Shown in pieces: positions 12,330-23,258 of a stretch of 64,000 nucleotides of DNA (within the stretch, counting starts at the first letter, position 1; every line of letters begins with the position of its first letter). Source of the DNA: Codonopsis lanceolata (taxonomy: Eukaryota; Streptophyta; Magnoliopsida; Asterales; Campanulaceae); the NCBI GenBank assembly GCA_013146195.2, contig CM028382.1, positions 120,603,023 to 120,667,022 on the forward strand. The letters are read 5' to 3'. A model generated the notes under the pieces. It was not told the DNA's origin and ran no database searches. It worked only from the letters and a program-made list of their open reading frames with translations. Made by a program: the position numbers and the translations under genes.

Positions 12330-12668
12330 TATAAAGAGATATCTAAAAGGAACCCCAAGTGGCCAAAGGAATGGGAAACTGATTGGGAGATTTTCCAGGC
12401 CTCTGCTTCATCAATGCTGAGAATACAAAGTGTTCCTGCCAAGTTCCCAAATGCCAAAATCATGCAAGAAGTGGCTAAAGAAGAAAATGAAGAAAACAGC
12501 CAAGGCTCAATTAAGCTGAGCATAAACTTTGATGTAGAAGAATAGCCAAACAATTCAGGGAGGTCTAAAGACACTGGTAGTTGCCTAGCCTGTGGGAACT
12601 GTCTTACTGGCTGTACTTATAATGCCAAAAATTATATTGACAAGAATTATCTTGTCTCAGCAATTGAG
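12330..12668 (+). pseudogene. Captured exon of a GMC oxidoreductase (cholesterol-oxidase-like)
   Basis: The plus strand encodes PKWPKEWETDWEIF, a Met-Leu-x-Ile segment, and after one in-frame TAG (12543-12545, likely from CAG) the motif GSCLACGNCLTGC followed by NAKNYIDKNYLVSA. Cys-rich CxxCGxCxxGC with NAKNxxDxNYL is the pattern I associate with the cholesterol-oxidase-like branch of FAD-dependent GMC oxidoreductases. The fragment ends at ATTGAG|GTACTT, a good splice donor. The left exon border was not resolved. It has no FAD-binding N-terminus or catalytic C-terminus, so it is not functional. The family call comes from motif memory, not from a search. Confidence 0.6.
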
Positions 12669-13010
12669 GTACTTTCCATCTTTGTATACACAAGCGGTAT
12701 ATGAAATTTGGGTAAATTGTGTGTTAGCTTTTTCACCTTGTTTATGATGTCTAAGTATATCAAATATGTCCCTCGGTTCCGGCGAATCTTTAGCTTTTTC
12801 ACCTTGTTTATTATTTTTTACAGTATTTTTATTGTTTTGGGCACGAAGGTAGTACGTGAAAATGGAAAAATATTCTTAGTACTATGTGAACAAGCAATGC
12901 ACCCCAGAAGTGAACTACAACAGCTGCTTTAGAAAGAAATGGGTAAATCTGATTTATTACTGCAATACTTTAAAATAAATGTAATTAGAATTTAACAATT
13001 TTTGTTGCAG

Positions 13011-13390
13011 CAACCATGGAAAAAATGTGCCTCTCAGGGTTATATCAATCAAGAAGATTAAACACAAAAGGAAGGAAGATCAGAGGCTGCAGAGAACAGA
13101 GGTGCACGCAGCCATATATCTGTGGGTGTTGTTGCCGCCTTAGCGGCTACAAAGAAATTGAAAACTCAAAACACGACAATTCAAATGATGCCAAGGAAGC
13201 TGCAGTGGCCTCTGCGCTCTTGTTGGCTGTCGATGCTCAGTGTGCAAAAATGGCAAAAGAGATGGGGTCAAAGAAGGAGCAACTCACCTCTGCAATAAGT
13301 TCTGCTATCAAAGGGACAAGTACCAGTGATATCCTAACACTTGCAGCAGCAGCTCAAGTTGTACACAAACTAGAAACTGTTTCCTCATGA
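13011..13390 (+). pseudogene. Captured exon of a VAN3-binding/FORKED-like protein (DUF828)
   Basis: A splice acceptor (TTTTTGTTGCAG, ending 13010) opens the exon. Across three frames it reads RLQRTEVHAAI, then GVVAALAAT, then a 60-residue Ala-rich stretch with LLAVDAQCAKMAKEMGSKK, SAISSAIKG and DILTLAAAAQ. Order and spacing match the auxin-canalisation domain (DUF828) of VAN3-binding and FORKED-like proteins, which act in leaf vein patterning and vesicle traffic. At least two frameshifts break it, and the PH domain is absent. Recognition is by motif only. Confidence 0.65.
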
Positions 13391-15548
13391 CTTGTACAAT
13401 ACTCTTTTCCTTTTGGTTTAGCATAAGCTCAAGTTGGATTATTCAACTGGATACCAGTTCAAGTATTAAACTCTAAGAAGTACTGGACGCGGAATTCTCG
13501 TACACTATCTTAGCATGTGGCAAAAACAACTATTGCTATAATCCAACTATTATTTCTACAAAAAATTATGGGAATTAAAACAATCTGAATAATTGGTATT
13601 CATAAAGGTTATTTACACATAAACAACTTATATGAACTATGAATCCAAGGAGCATCATTATCAAATACAGGGGATGTGATCTTGTGAATCTCACAATGTT
13701 ATTCTCTATCTATCCTGAACTAAGGTACTGATGCAGGAATCTTTTACAAACTGTAACTTTCCTTTTTTATAAAAGAAGGTTTAATGCTAAATTTTACAAT
13801 AGTGTCTTTAAAAATGTCTCCTTAAATGTCTCAACATTTAACTGTCTCCTAATTTTAGGCAATGCAAAAGGTTTATGTTCTATCTAGACACTCCAATTTT
13901 AAGGGCTTCATGTATGCCTTTGGATCTTGCTTGGTTCTCAAAGGTCAGGAGAAATAAATTGAACTTACTATGAAACAAATGAAATTCTGTCCACTTAATT
14001 TAAAGGATGCAGCCCATCATGTGCTATGACATGCAAGATCCATCCTGGACAATATCAGATAATATAACTGTAGTAGGGGTTATGTCACGGAATAAGGTCT
14101 TCAACATATACCACAAGAGTGGTAACGATCAAAGAAAAGGGAAATGAAAAAAAAGAACTAACAAAGAGTAGAATTAGGGCAGTTAGCTACAGAATTCTTG
14201 CATTGATTGAGGGAAGGATACGACGAGGACTTGACTTTCAATCCAGGAGAAAATAAAATAGAACTTTTTCATCTTCTTATTTTACAACTAATTGAGATTC
14301 CCATATCACTTCTTAGCCTTTTTGCTATCTATGATCTTTCTTAGTTACTTAGGATGTTCATGGGATATAAAGCCTACAGCAAAAATGGTTCTTGAATATC
14401 CGTTCCCGAAGCATCAGAGCTCGGTAGGAATAGAAGTAGAAAAAAAGGGTATGTTCTTCATAGAGCTAGCTAGGAAGGGCACTTTACTGTACCATAGAAA
14501 TTGAATGGGAGAGTAGAGGAAGTCTCTTAAAATAAGTAGCGAAGTTCAATCCTAGTTGCTTGTTCAAGATATCTCGTGCTTCTTGGGGAAGAAAGCGAGA
14601 TGGATGTCTTGAAACTATTAATATGGGAGTAAGAAGTAAGATACTATGAACAAGCAGAACGCACTTTAGTCACTATAAGAATCACAAGCAAGTCCAGATC
14701 TTAGTTATGTGGAAAGCATAACATTTCTGGTCAGTGTCGTGATGCTCTTCTTTTTCTCAGATTATCTGATGGGACCATTGCAGTAGTGCATATCCTTCAC
14801 ATTCTAGAAAGTTGTAAATGATAATGGGAACTAATCAATATATGAATTCTGGAAATGGTAAAGTTTCTCTGTGATTTTGCATGGTAAAATAAAAGAATAG
14901 ACTACAAGAGATACCCCATAGACGTCTGAGCTTGAAATTTTGTCATAGAGTTCCTTTTCTCTGTTCTATTCAATAACTACACTGTATGTAATAATCAATG
15001 TGTTTTGTGTCAGATTCATCTAATGACATTTCTCATCTCCAGAGTAGTTTAAGGTTCTTGTTTTTGCGTAAGCCTTTTGCCACCATTTGGTCTAATGGGA
15101 TGGTGAAATCAAGTCAGAGGCGTATTTTATTGTTCATTAGAATGAGGCATTTCTTGTTATTAGTGCAAGGTTGGTATTTTTGTACTTTGAGGTATTAGCC
15201 AATATCTAAAAACGAATTCTTGATGTATTTGAACACACAGGATGATGGAACATGGCTTGTTGTCACCTGATAAAGCAAAGGGAGCACATGAAAGAAAACA
15301 AAGGAAACAAATAGTATCTCACGATAACCCACTTTGAATTAAACAATTAAACAACCCAATAAACAATCCTAAATGCAATTAAATATTCCAAATATGCATA
15401 AAAAGCAACAATTGGATTAAACAATTACTTACCTTTCACAATATTTCTCGAAATTGCAACCTTAGACTTCAAAAACTACAAACAAGAAATATGCAAGAAA
15501 TACACAAAAAAGATCAGATTATTTAGAGGGCTTCCCTTTCTAGTCGAT
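13391..15548. other. Interior of C, no recognisable gene
   Basis: Only short open frames occur, without domains I recognise. Base composition resembles plant introns and spacer, so some of it may be non-coding parts of the captured genes. Confidence 0.5.
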
Positions 15549-15652
15549 CTCTACAAACTAAATACCCTAAATGCCCAATAAAAGTTGAAATTGAAACAAT
15601 CTCTACAAACTAAATAGCCCAAATGCCCAATAAAAATTGAAATTGAAACAAT
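15549..15652 (+). repeat. 52-bp tandem duplication in C
   Basis: The unit CTCTACAAACTAAATA...TTGAAATTGAAACAAT occurs twice head to tail (15549-15600, 15601-15652) with only a few substitutions. Confidence 0.85.
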
Positions 15653-15779
15653 ACAATGACTGGTATGTAGGAAAATAAATTAGGGTTAATAGTTAATTAG
15701 TAGTTAGAGATCAATCTTACCAAATCAGAACAAAATTGTTGTTTGCCAGTAGTTGGGGTGAGGCTGAGAGACTTGAGAT

Positions 15780-16084
15780 TACGAGAGACAGAGAATTGTG
15801 TCTTGTTTCTTAAGAGACGCAAGGAACGGGGTGTGTTATGCGAGTGGCTGAGGGAGCCAGACGCAGAGTTTGGGGATTAGGACGATGAGTGCTTGCAGGT
15901 GGCTATGACGACAACTTGCGGCGATGGCAAAGGCGATAGTGAGCGTAGGTGCTGTCCCAGTGGTTGAGGGCGTGAGACTAAGTGCAGAATATAGTGGCTG
16001 GGAATAGAGGGAGAAAATAACGAGTGCGGGAAAGGAAAAAGTGAAGAAAAAAACGCGCCTATTCCTGAATTGTGAGGGCGGCAA
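15780..16084 (-). other. GC-richer block near the right end of C
   Basis: This stretch is clearly richer in G+C than its surroundings and is open on the minus strand for about 80 codons starting at 16084 (Ala/Ser/Pro-rich, no domain recognised). A GC-rich first exon or leader just inside a terminus is common in CACTA elements, so a promoter or leader is possible but unproven. Confidence 0.3.
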
Positions 16085-16348
16085 ATTTTTTTTGGGTTGA
16101 TTAAGTGCCTCAATATCCTAATGAATTATACAACACTTAAAAAAGCCCTAATAGATACTTTACAAGGCCTTTAAAAAATAATTAATTTTTTTAGTAAAAT
16201 GACACTTATAAAAGCCCTAACAAATAACTTTTTGAGGCCTTTCAAAATAAAATTGGTCATTTGTAAAATGACAATTATAAAAGCCTTAATACATAGCTTT
16301 ACGAGGCTTTTTGAAAAGTGCCTCTAGCAAGGTGTCACAAAATCTCGT
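16085..16348. repeat. Right subterminal repeats of CACTA element C
   Basis: Repeated words of the type AAGCCCTAATA, GAGGCCTTT and AAGTGCCTC mirror the left end. They are arranged in both orientations, as expected for binding sites of a CACTA accessory protein. Confidence 0.78.
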
Positions 16349-16361
16349 TTTTCTTGTAGTG
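16349..16361 (-). repeat. Right terminal inverted repeat of CACTA element C
   Basis: Read on the minus strand it is CACTACAAGAAAA. It is followed on the plus strand by the duplication ATC (16362-16364). Confidence 0.9.
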
Positions 16362-18229
16362 ATCTCTTATCAAATGGATCACCAGAAGACTTCAACCCTG
16401 CTCAAGAAAACTCAAACCCAGAACCCTTTGTTTCTGAACCTGAGAATCCTTTTCTTCAACTCACCTTTGAATCAAATTCTGTACAAAATACTCATCAAGA
16501 CACAGATGATCTTCCTTCTACTCCTTCTTCTGAACCTTGTCATGGAGAAACAGCAGCAAATCATCACATTCCTGCTGTCACAAGAACATGTAAAGACCAT
16601 CCAATATCTCAAATCATTAGTGACATTCATGTTGGAGTACGGACCAGAAGATCTTCCAAAAATGAATGTATGTTCTGTACTGCATTCGTTTCAGAAGATG
16701 AGCCAAAGAAGATCGATGAAGCTCTTCAAGATCCAAGTTGGCTGGAAGCCATGCAAGAAGAACTTCAACAATTTGAACGATGCCAAGTATGGAAGCTAGT
16801 CCCAAAACCTGCTGATCATACTATCATTGGCACAAAATGGGTGTTCAGAAACAAGAAGGATGAGGATGGGAACATCATTAGAAACAAAGCAAGACTTGTT
16901 GCACAAGGATATCGCCAAGAAGAAGGAATTGACTACGATGAAACGTTTGCTCCAGTAGCAAGATTGGAAGCTATCAGAATCTTCTTAGCCTATGCTACAT
17001 ACAAGGACTTTGTGCTATATCAAATGGACGTCAAGAGTGCATTTCTAAATGGTGATCTTCAAGAAACGGTTTATGTTGCTCAACCTCCAGGCTTTGTGGA
17101 AAAAGGAAAAGAGACTCATGTCTACAAGCTTAAGAAGGCCCTCTATGGTCTTAAGCAAGCTCCTCGGGCCTGGTATGAAACTCTATCCAAATTCTTAGTA
17201 GAACAAGGATTCGTGCGAGGAAAGATCGACACCACTCTCTTTATTCTCAAGCACAAAAGGACACTCTCTGCTAGTACAAATTTATGTTGATGATATCATC
17301 TTTGGATCTACAAATGAGAAGCTGTGCAAGCGATTCGAGACTCTCATGACTGGAAAATTTCAACTGAGTATGATGGGAGAACTCACAATCTTCTTGGGTC
17401 TTCAAATTCAACAATCCAACAAAGGAATATTCATCAGCCAATCCAAGTATGCTAAAGATTTTGTCAAAAAGTTTGGATTAGAAACAACAAACACCTTTGA
17501 CACACCAATGGCTGCTAAATGTAAACTTACAAAAGACTTACAAGGAAAGAAAGTTGATATTACCCACTATAGGGGAATAATTGGGTCTCTGCTATATCTC
17601 ACCGCCAGCAGACCTGACATAGTGTATGCTGTTGGGGTATGTGCTAGATTTCAAGCAGACCCTCGTGAGTCACATCTTCTTGCAGCCAAAAGAATCATTA
17701 TGTATGTATCAGATACCACCAACTTAGGTATCTGGTATCCAAGAGAATCTTCTTTCAACTTAGTAGGCTACTCAGATGCCAACTATGTTGGTTGCCAAGT
17801 CGACAGAAAAAGCACCAGTGGAACTTGTCAATTCCTAGGAGACAAACTTGTCTCTTGGGCTAGCAAGAAACAAGCATCGGTTTCCAACTCCACCACTGAA
17901 GCAGAGTACATAGCTGCTGGTAGCTGCTGCTGTCAATTGCTTTGGATCAAACAACAGTTGGTGGATTATGACATCAAAGTAGCAGACTGCCCAATCATGT
18001 GTGATAACACCTCAGCAATCTCGATCACATACAATCCTGTGATGCATTCGAAGACGAAGCATATCGATGTTCGATATCATTTTCTAAGGACAATGTAGAA
18101 AAGAGAAACATTAGCATGAAGTACATTTCAACTGAACATCAACTGGCAGATATCTTCACAAAAGCTCTAGAAGCAGACATGTTTGCTTATCTCAGGGGAG
18201 AGCTTGGTATGCTTGATCCAACTGCTTAA
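16362..18229 (+). pseudogene. Reverse transcriptase and RNase H part of pol, element B
   Basis: Coding resumes directly after the CACTA element with a Ser/Pro/Asn-rich linker, then RT: TKWVFRNKKDEDG, RLVAQGYRQEEGIDYDETFA, MDVKSAFLNGDL and ALYGLKQAPRAWY. A frameshift near 17265-17280 moves the frame; the catalytic IYVDDIIFGST motif is intact in the new frame. RNase H follows (YSDANYVGC, STTEAEYIAA, CDNTSAI, KTKHIDVRYHF). Another frame change lies near 18095, and the conserved C-terminal DIFTKAL box is present before the TAA ending at 18229. At least two indels make it inactive. Confidence 0.9.
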
Positions 18230-18732
18230 ATTTAATTTTAATTAAAATTTAATTTTTTTTAGTAGACTTAACAACTTTTCTTAAGCAGACTTGATATTAT
18301 ATTTAAGCAGACTTATTTCTTTTAAGAGAAAAGTCTAAAATTCCTACAGTCACTGGAAGACAAAGGTAAGTTTTCTAAACTCCTAGTTTTAGAAGGTTAG
18401 TTTTGAAAATTGTAAGAGACTGATTTTAAAATTGGTTGAGATATTCTTCAAAAAGGCACTTTTTCTCTCTCCTAAAACCGTCACTCATTAAGTCTTTTCA
18501 AGGAAAAGGCGTCTGACTTAAAGTCCTTTCACAGGTCTCTATGACTGACTGCAAGTCCTTTCATTTATAAACCCTCAACCGCCAAAAAAAACGCATTTCA
18601 CAAAACTGTCTCTTACTCTTCTCTCTATAACTCCTTCCTCTCTCTAAAAATTCTTGCATCCTTTCGCACTGTTGGTGAGAAAAATTTGAAGGCTCATTCT
18701 TCATTTGCATCTTCTTCTGCAAATCTACTCAA
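18230..18732 (+). promoter_or_regulatory. Spacer before the env-like ORF of B with a TATA-like box
   Basis: The spacer after pol contains a plausible core promoter: ATTTATAAACC at 18563-18573, then a pyrimidine-rich stretch (CTTACTCTTCTCTCTATAAC, near 18610-18630) leading to an ATG at 18733. Several AAGCAGACTT words occur at 18290-18315. Whether the env-like ORF has its own promoter or is spliced from the genomic RNA is not settled by sequence. Confidence 0.35.
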
Positions 18733-21527
18733 ATGGTAAGACGAATCTAACCCTAACTCAGTCACTAAGGTGTAAGCAGAAATTTACATGTTTTCGCCTG
18801 TGAATCCGCCATTGTTGACTGTTCATAAAGCTTACTACTCTACATCTCCTTGAACTTCAAAATTTACTGTTAATTACTGGTATTAATTACATATTACTGT
18901 TCATTATCGTAGATTTCATCTTTTTGGGTAAGATTCCTCATGTATACGATATTTCACATGATATCTATGAAAAATTTCTAGGGCTCCATAGTACACTTTG
19001 CTCATATTTCAAGTTCTTGAGATTTTGCCCTAATTCATTTCCTGAAATTCTGTAGGCTGGAACTTCTTCTACTTCTGCTATTCCTGAACATGCTCAGAGT
19101 TCAACTCTTGACATTCCAAATCTGCCCCCCACTATGTATCATCCTGGAATGTGTATCGACGAACCCTCTGTCCGAGCTTATGCTTCTAGGGTCAAAATTG
19201 TCGATGATCTGAACCAGTCCGACATTCTGCCTCTTTTCATGTTAGAAGATGCCGACTACATCAACCTTCTGGCTAAAGAGTTCTTCCAGAAGGCCATTAT
19301 AAATGAATCCAGAACTACCATCTCAGCTGTTGTCCGGATAGTCTCTATCACCATCTCTGCATCCAGGATCGCGAAGACTATCGGCGTTGAATTTGACGGA
19401 CCTACTTCACTAACTGATGTTGAAAAAGCCACTGCTTGGTCCTACATGCGTGGGGAGAACACTCCAAGGGAGGCTCCAGCAAAGATGAAGAGGACTCTAT
19501 TCGAAGATGATGTCTACTTCATCAGCCATCTATTCGACAAAAGTCTGATCTTCAAGAATGGCACTCATGACATAATGACTACAGACGAGCTGGAATACAC
19601 TTTTGCAGTCATCCTCAACATTCAACTTAACTGGGCTCAGATCCTTTTTGAGCTGCTGTGTGATGCTGTTGATGCCGTTAATGTCTCTCTTAAGCAGAAG
19701 CGGCCATTCGTTCGTCTGATTAACTGCCTTCTTCGCTCAAACCGGTCCTTTCTGAAGCATCTTGTGAACTTCGAAATAAAGAAGGTTCAGAAATCAATCC
19801 AATTCACCAGCACTTTCATTCTCAGTCACCACAAACTGAAGAATGAGAAGAGAGCTCAGCAAGGTCTCCCTCCTCTGCTCATAGTCCATGCCATGAACCC
19901 TCCTCCACTCATAATCATCAAGATCAATCCTGAAACAACAATCGATGCGTTTATGACTAAACAGTTAGCCTAGAAGCTCTCCAAGGAAGCTGCTGCTGAA
20001 GGCTGCTCAAGCAAGGCTGTCGACCCTGCTCCTTCGACTACATCCAAGAAGAAGAAGAAGACTTCTTTTTTTGAGGAGGAGCCTATTGCCAAAAAGAAGA
20101 AAATCTCTTCTTCCAGCTCTGCTGCTGCTGCTATCCCTGCCAGCTCCCAAGGTCACAAGAAAAAGAAGAATACTGCTTCTTCAACTCACGCTCTGTTGAG
20201 GCTGCCGAACTGACCACTGCTCTCTCCGCTCTCGGCGTAAGTCCAAACAGCCAGAACCCTCGAACCCTTCATTCCATTCATTCCCCTTCATCTCCTATCT
20301 CTTCTTCCTCCCCTTCCTTCACTTCTTCAACGCCCTGCTTTGGGGAGGAGCTTTGCTACCCCTCCTTCTTCTCCTACTTCCTCTTCAACCCCTGCTGTTG
20401 TTGAGGAGGAGCCCACTTCTCCTGTCCCAAAGAAGAAGAAATGCAGGTTTCGCAAGAAGTCTGTGGTTCCTACACCTTCTCCTACCTTAGACTCTATTCC
20501 TTCTCCACCTTCTTCTCCGGAACCTATCTCCTCCATTCCTCCTGAATCCTCCCTAGCCATCATACCTGCTCACATAAACTCTTCTCCCTCCTTCTCTATG
20601 CCCGAACATTTCTCTCTTCTTGACCCTCACATATCTACTCTACTCTACCAAACAACCTTCCTTCCCGAAATCTTTCCTCCTATCTCCCAATATATAACCC
20701 CCATCTCCATCTCTGCTGACCTATACCAAATTCTCTTTCCTTCTATCTCTTCTGCTACCCATTCCTTTCTCTTTCATCTTTCTTCCATTTCCGATCTTCT
20801 CTACCCTTCTAACTCCCCTCCTGACTTCATTCTTCTACCTGACTACCCTTTTCCCTTTTACCTTTTAGAAGCCTCTTCTTCCTCTTCTACTTCTTCTTAT
20901 GTCAGTAGCTCCGCCACTGACATTGAAATTGATTCCAAACCCTCTTCTCCTCCACCTTCAACCTCTGTTGCTCATAAACCTGCTTCATCTTCCTCTTCTC
21001 CTGCTTCTGCTCCCCACACTGATGATACTCATATCTCAGTCAACGTCAACCCTTCTTCCCTTCCATCCAACACTGCTGATCCTGCCCTTCTTGATCTTCT
21101 TCGAACCAACAATGCCCAGTTAGCTCAGCTCAACAGCACAGTCTCTTCTATGGCACAGCAGATCGAGGTGCTTAGCTATGGTCTCAATGCTACTCATGCC
21201 ACCGTCTTCGACATCAGCAAGATTGTTGATCAGCTGGTAAACGACACTGCTCAGGCCTTCACTACTCACTGGTTTCTAGTTCAAGATCAACAGGCAGCTC
21301 TGATAGGCATGCTGCACTCTCAGCAGATCAGCATTTGTACACTCTTTGACGAGCTCAAGACCGCAATGGCACGAGCCATCATCCATAGACGTGAAGTTGC
21401 TGATTTCACTGATGTTCTCCTTATTGAGCAAGCAATTGCCAGAGCTGCTGCTGCTGAACAGCGTAGGGTTCGTGCTATCAGGGAGGAGAGAGCTACGCAT
21501 TTTTTGAATCAAGCTCTCATTGAATAA
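18733..21527 (+). pseudogene. Env-like (post-pol) gene of element B, apparently spliced, broken
   Basis: An ATG (18733-18735) abuts a splice donor GTAAG; an acceptor ATTCTGTAG ends at 19055. Joined, the reading frame gives Met-Ala-Gly-Thr-Ser-Ser and is in phase with the long frame from 19134. Exon 2 has a globular part (about residues 30-300, e.g. TISASRIAKTIGVEFDGP, LNIQLNWAQILFELL) resembling the putative plant transposon protein domain of SIRE-type third ORFs. It stops at 19971-19973. Then come two Lys-rich NLS-like patches with acidic neighbours (KKKKKTSFFEEEPIAKKKK), a frame change before 20340, a long Ser/Pro-rich region, and a C-terminal Gln/Ala/Leu-rich coiled coil ending at 21527. 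No signal peptide or transmembrane helix was seen. Confidence 0.7.
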
Positions 21528-22010
21528 CAGAACAGACTTCGAGAGCGCCTCAATGACAGAATCAGGATCTGGGTTGGAGACTAATTAGAACGTCAACGCA
21601 CCCAGCCCCATCTATTCTGCATATGTTGGTATTCTGTTCTATGTCTTTCATTTCAAACACTGCTGTTTTGCAAAAACTTCTGCTGTTAAACAGCTTGTTT
21701 AATCACAGATGACTCATGTTTCTTTTAAAGTTTAAATTGCTTTATCTTGCTATGATTTTCTCTATTTAAACTTCGTGTTTAAATCTTTATATTTTGCATG
21801 TGTGCTTATCTCAAGATTTAAACTCTGCTCTACTTAGTACTTGATATTAATGCTTATATCTTGTAAGTACTTAGTTTAGCTATCTCTCTACTAAGACTTC
21901 TGCTCTAAGAGGCATGTCTGCTCTTCTTAATAAAAATCTTTAAGACATGTTATTATCTCACTGCTTGATTCAAAGTCTGCTAGTAGCTGAGATGATGACA
22001 TCAACCAAAT
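21528..22010 (+). other. 3' untranslated region of element B
   Basis: AT-rich non-coding sequence between the env-like ORF and the polypurine tract. It contains repeated words such as TAAGACTTCTGCTC and AGTCTGC. Confidence 0.6.
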
Positions 22011-22020
22011 AGAAGGAGAT
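22011..22020 (+). other. Polypurine tract of element B
   Basis: AGAAGGAGAT lies immediately upstream of the 3' LTR, the expected plus-strand primer position. Confidence 0.8.
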
Positions 22021-23258
22021 TGTTGATTCCTATAGTTCTAGATTTGGTTGAGTCATCTTCTGATACTATTGTACAATGGCTAAAAGGTCTGCGTACCGAT
22101 TAGTATGGCAACTGTCTTAGAATCAAAGTTGTTTAGAACTGTTTAGTGTTAGTTTAGGCACGGTCAAGCAGGCTTCTACAGCAGCGCTGGAAGAACAGCA
22201 GACTTTGAAGTCTGCTCAAAGTGCGAAAAATCAAGATTAGCCAAATCATGAAATTATGACACGTATAGACCTATCCAGATATTTTTGAAAATATCCAGTC
22301 ATAATGTCTTCATCAGATTTCACTTTAAAGAAGTCAACTCTACATGATGACAACTGTCCAGACTGTCTCCTGAAACCTGAAGTCTGAAGACATTACCCTT
22401 TTTGGCTAAGAAGACTTTCTAAGCTGCAGCGCCTGTAATCTGAAACCTTACTCTATTTGGGAATGTCTTCTCTGCACACATTGCATCTCTGATGACTGTG
22501 GCTCTTACATCTCCCAAAGCGCCGAATTGCATTCAATGCAATAGAACGTTGGACATAGCCCTCTCTGCCTCAGTCCAACGGTCCAAAATATCTCTCTGGT
22601 ATTTATTCAAGTTTTGAAGATCTGGAAAAACAACTCTCTTGCGCATTAAACTCTCAAGCTTCATCTTCAAGACACAAGCATTCAAGAGATCAAAGGACAA
22701 GAACTAACACTTCACCAAACTTCCTGAAGCTGCAGATCTGCCAGTCTTAAATTTGTTTCAGCTTCATTTAGTTTGTTTCTTTTAAACTGTTCTTTACCTT
22801 AGCACGTGTAAGAATAATTCATCCTTGATTGTTTCTCTCACCATTATACACTTGGTTAAAAACTTATTTTGTACACGATCCATTAGAGATCTTACTATTA
22901 AACCTAGTGGATAAACAAGTGCACTTTTAAAATCCAAAGCTAACTACTTTGGTAGTGGACGTAGTACTATTCATAGTACGAACCACTTCAAAACGCTGAG
23001 TTCTCTTTGATCTGTTTGTCGTTATAAATTCTGTTAGCTGCTCATACTGATTAAGAATCTATTCAGAATCTGTACTACCTGAACAGAACTCTTGATAGTT
23101 CAGAAACTCTTCTGTTTCCGCTGCCTTAACGCTTTTAGTTAAATCTTCTTAAGAAATCACTAAGAAGTGTTTACGAAAAGTTTTTAATAAAAACATAACT
23201 AGGCTATTCAACCCCCCCCCCCTTTCTAGCCTAGATTGAGCCTATTTTGGGACCAACA
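22021..23258 (+). repeat. 3' LTR of element B
   Basis: 1,238 bp, TGTTGATTCC...ACCAACA, nearly identical to 1964-3200 with about 25-30 scattered differences by eye. Followed by the duplication TGTCT. Confidence 0.95.

Larger units (their letters stand above)
7009..16361 (+). mobile_element. CACTA (En/Spm) DNA transposon C carrying captured gene fragments
   Basis: The left end reads CACTACAACAAAT and the right end reads TTTTTCTTGTAGTG, so both termini are CACTA. A 3-bp duplication ATC flanks it (7006-7008, 16362-16364), the size known for this superfamily. Subterminal repeats built on AAGTGCCTCAATAG occur at both ends. No TNP2/TNPD transposase motif was recognised in 9.35 kb, so it looks non-autonomous. 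Its centre holds pieces of GCN1, a GMC oxidoreductase and a DUF828 gene plus a LINE fragment, with splice sites preserved, which points to capture at the DNA level. Strand is arbitrary. Confidence 0.93.
1964..23258 (+). mobile_element. SIRE-like Ty1/copia retrotransposon B, nested in A
   Basis: LTRs at 1964-3200 and 22021-23258 (about 1.24 kb, both TGTTGATTCC...GGGACCAACA) are flanked by the identical duplication TGTCT (1959-1963, 23259-23263). Without the CACTA insertion it is about 11.9 kb: gag with zinc knuckle and coiled coil, protease, integrase, RT, RNase H, then a long env-like ORF. Long LTRs, a large gag and an extra ORF after pol are the plan of the SIRE/Maximus lineage. By eye the LTRs differ at roughly 2-2.5% of sites, consistent with B being younger than A. 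Stops and frameshifts in gag, RT and env-like regions make it defective. Confidence 0.95.

Noticed and set aside
20327..21512. Minus-strand and alternative frames across the Ser/Pro-rich part of the env-like gene
   Set aside because: Low-complexity pyrimidine-rich DNA keeps several frames open. Only the plus frame continues the post-pol ORF with a coiled coil.
18733..21527. Calling the post-pol ORF of B a true viral envelope
   Set aside because: No signal peptide, membrane helix or envelope-like Cys pattern was seen. The label env-like reflects position only.
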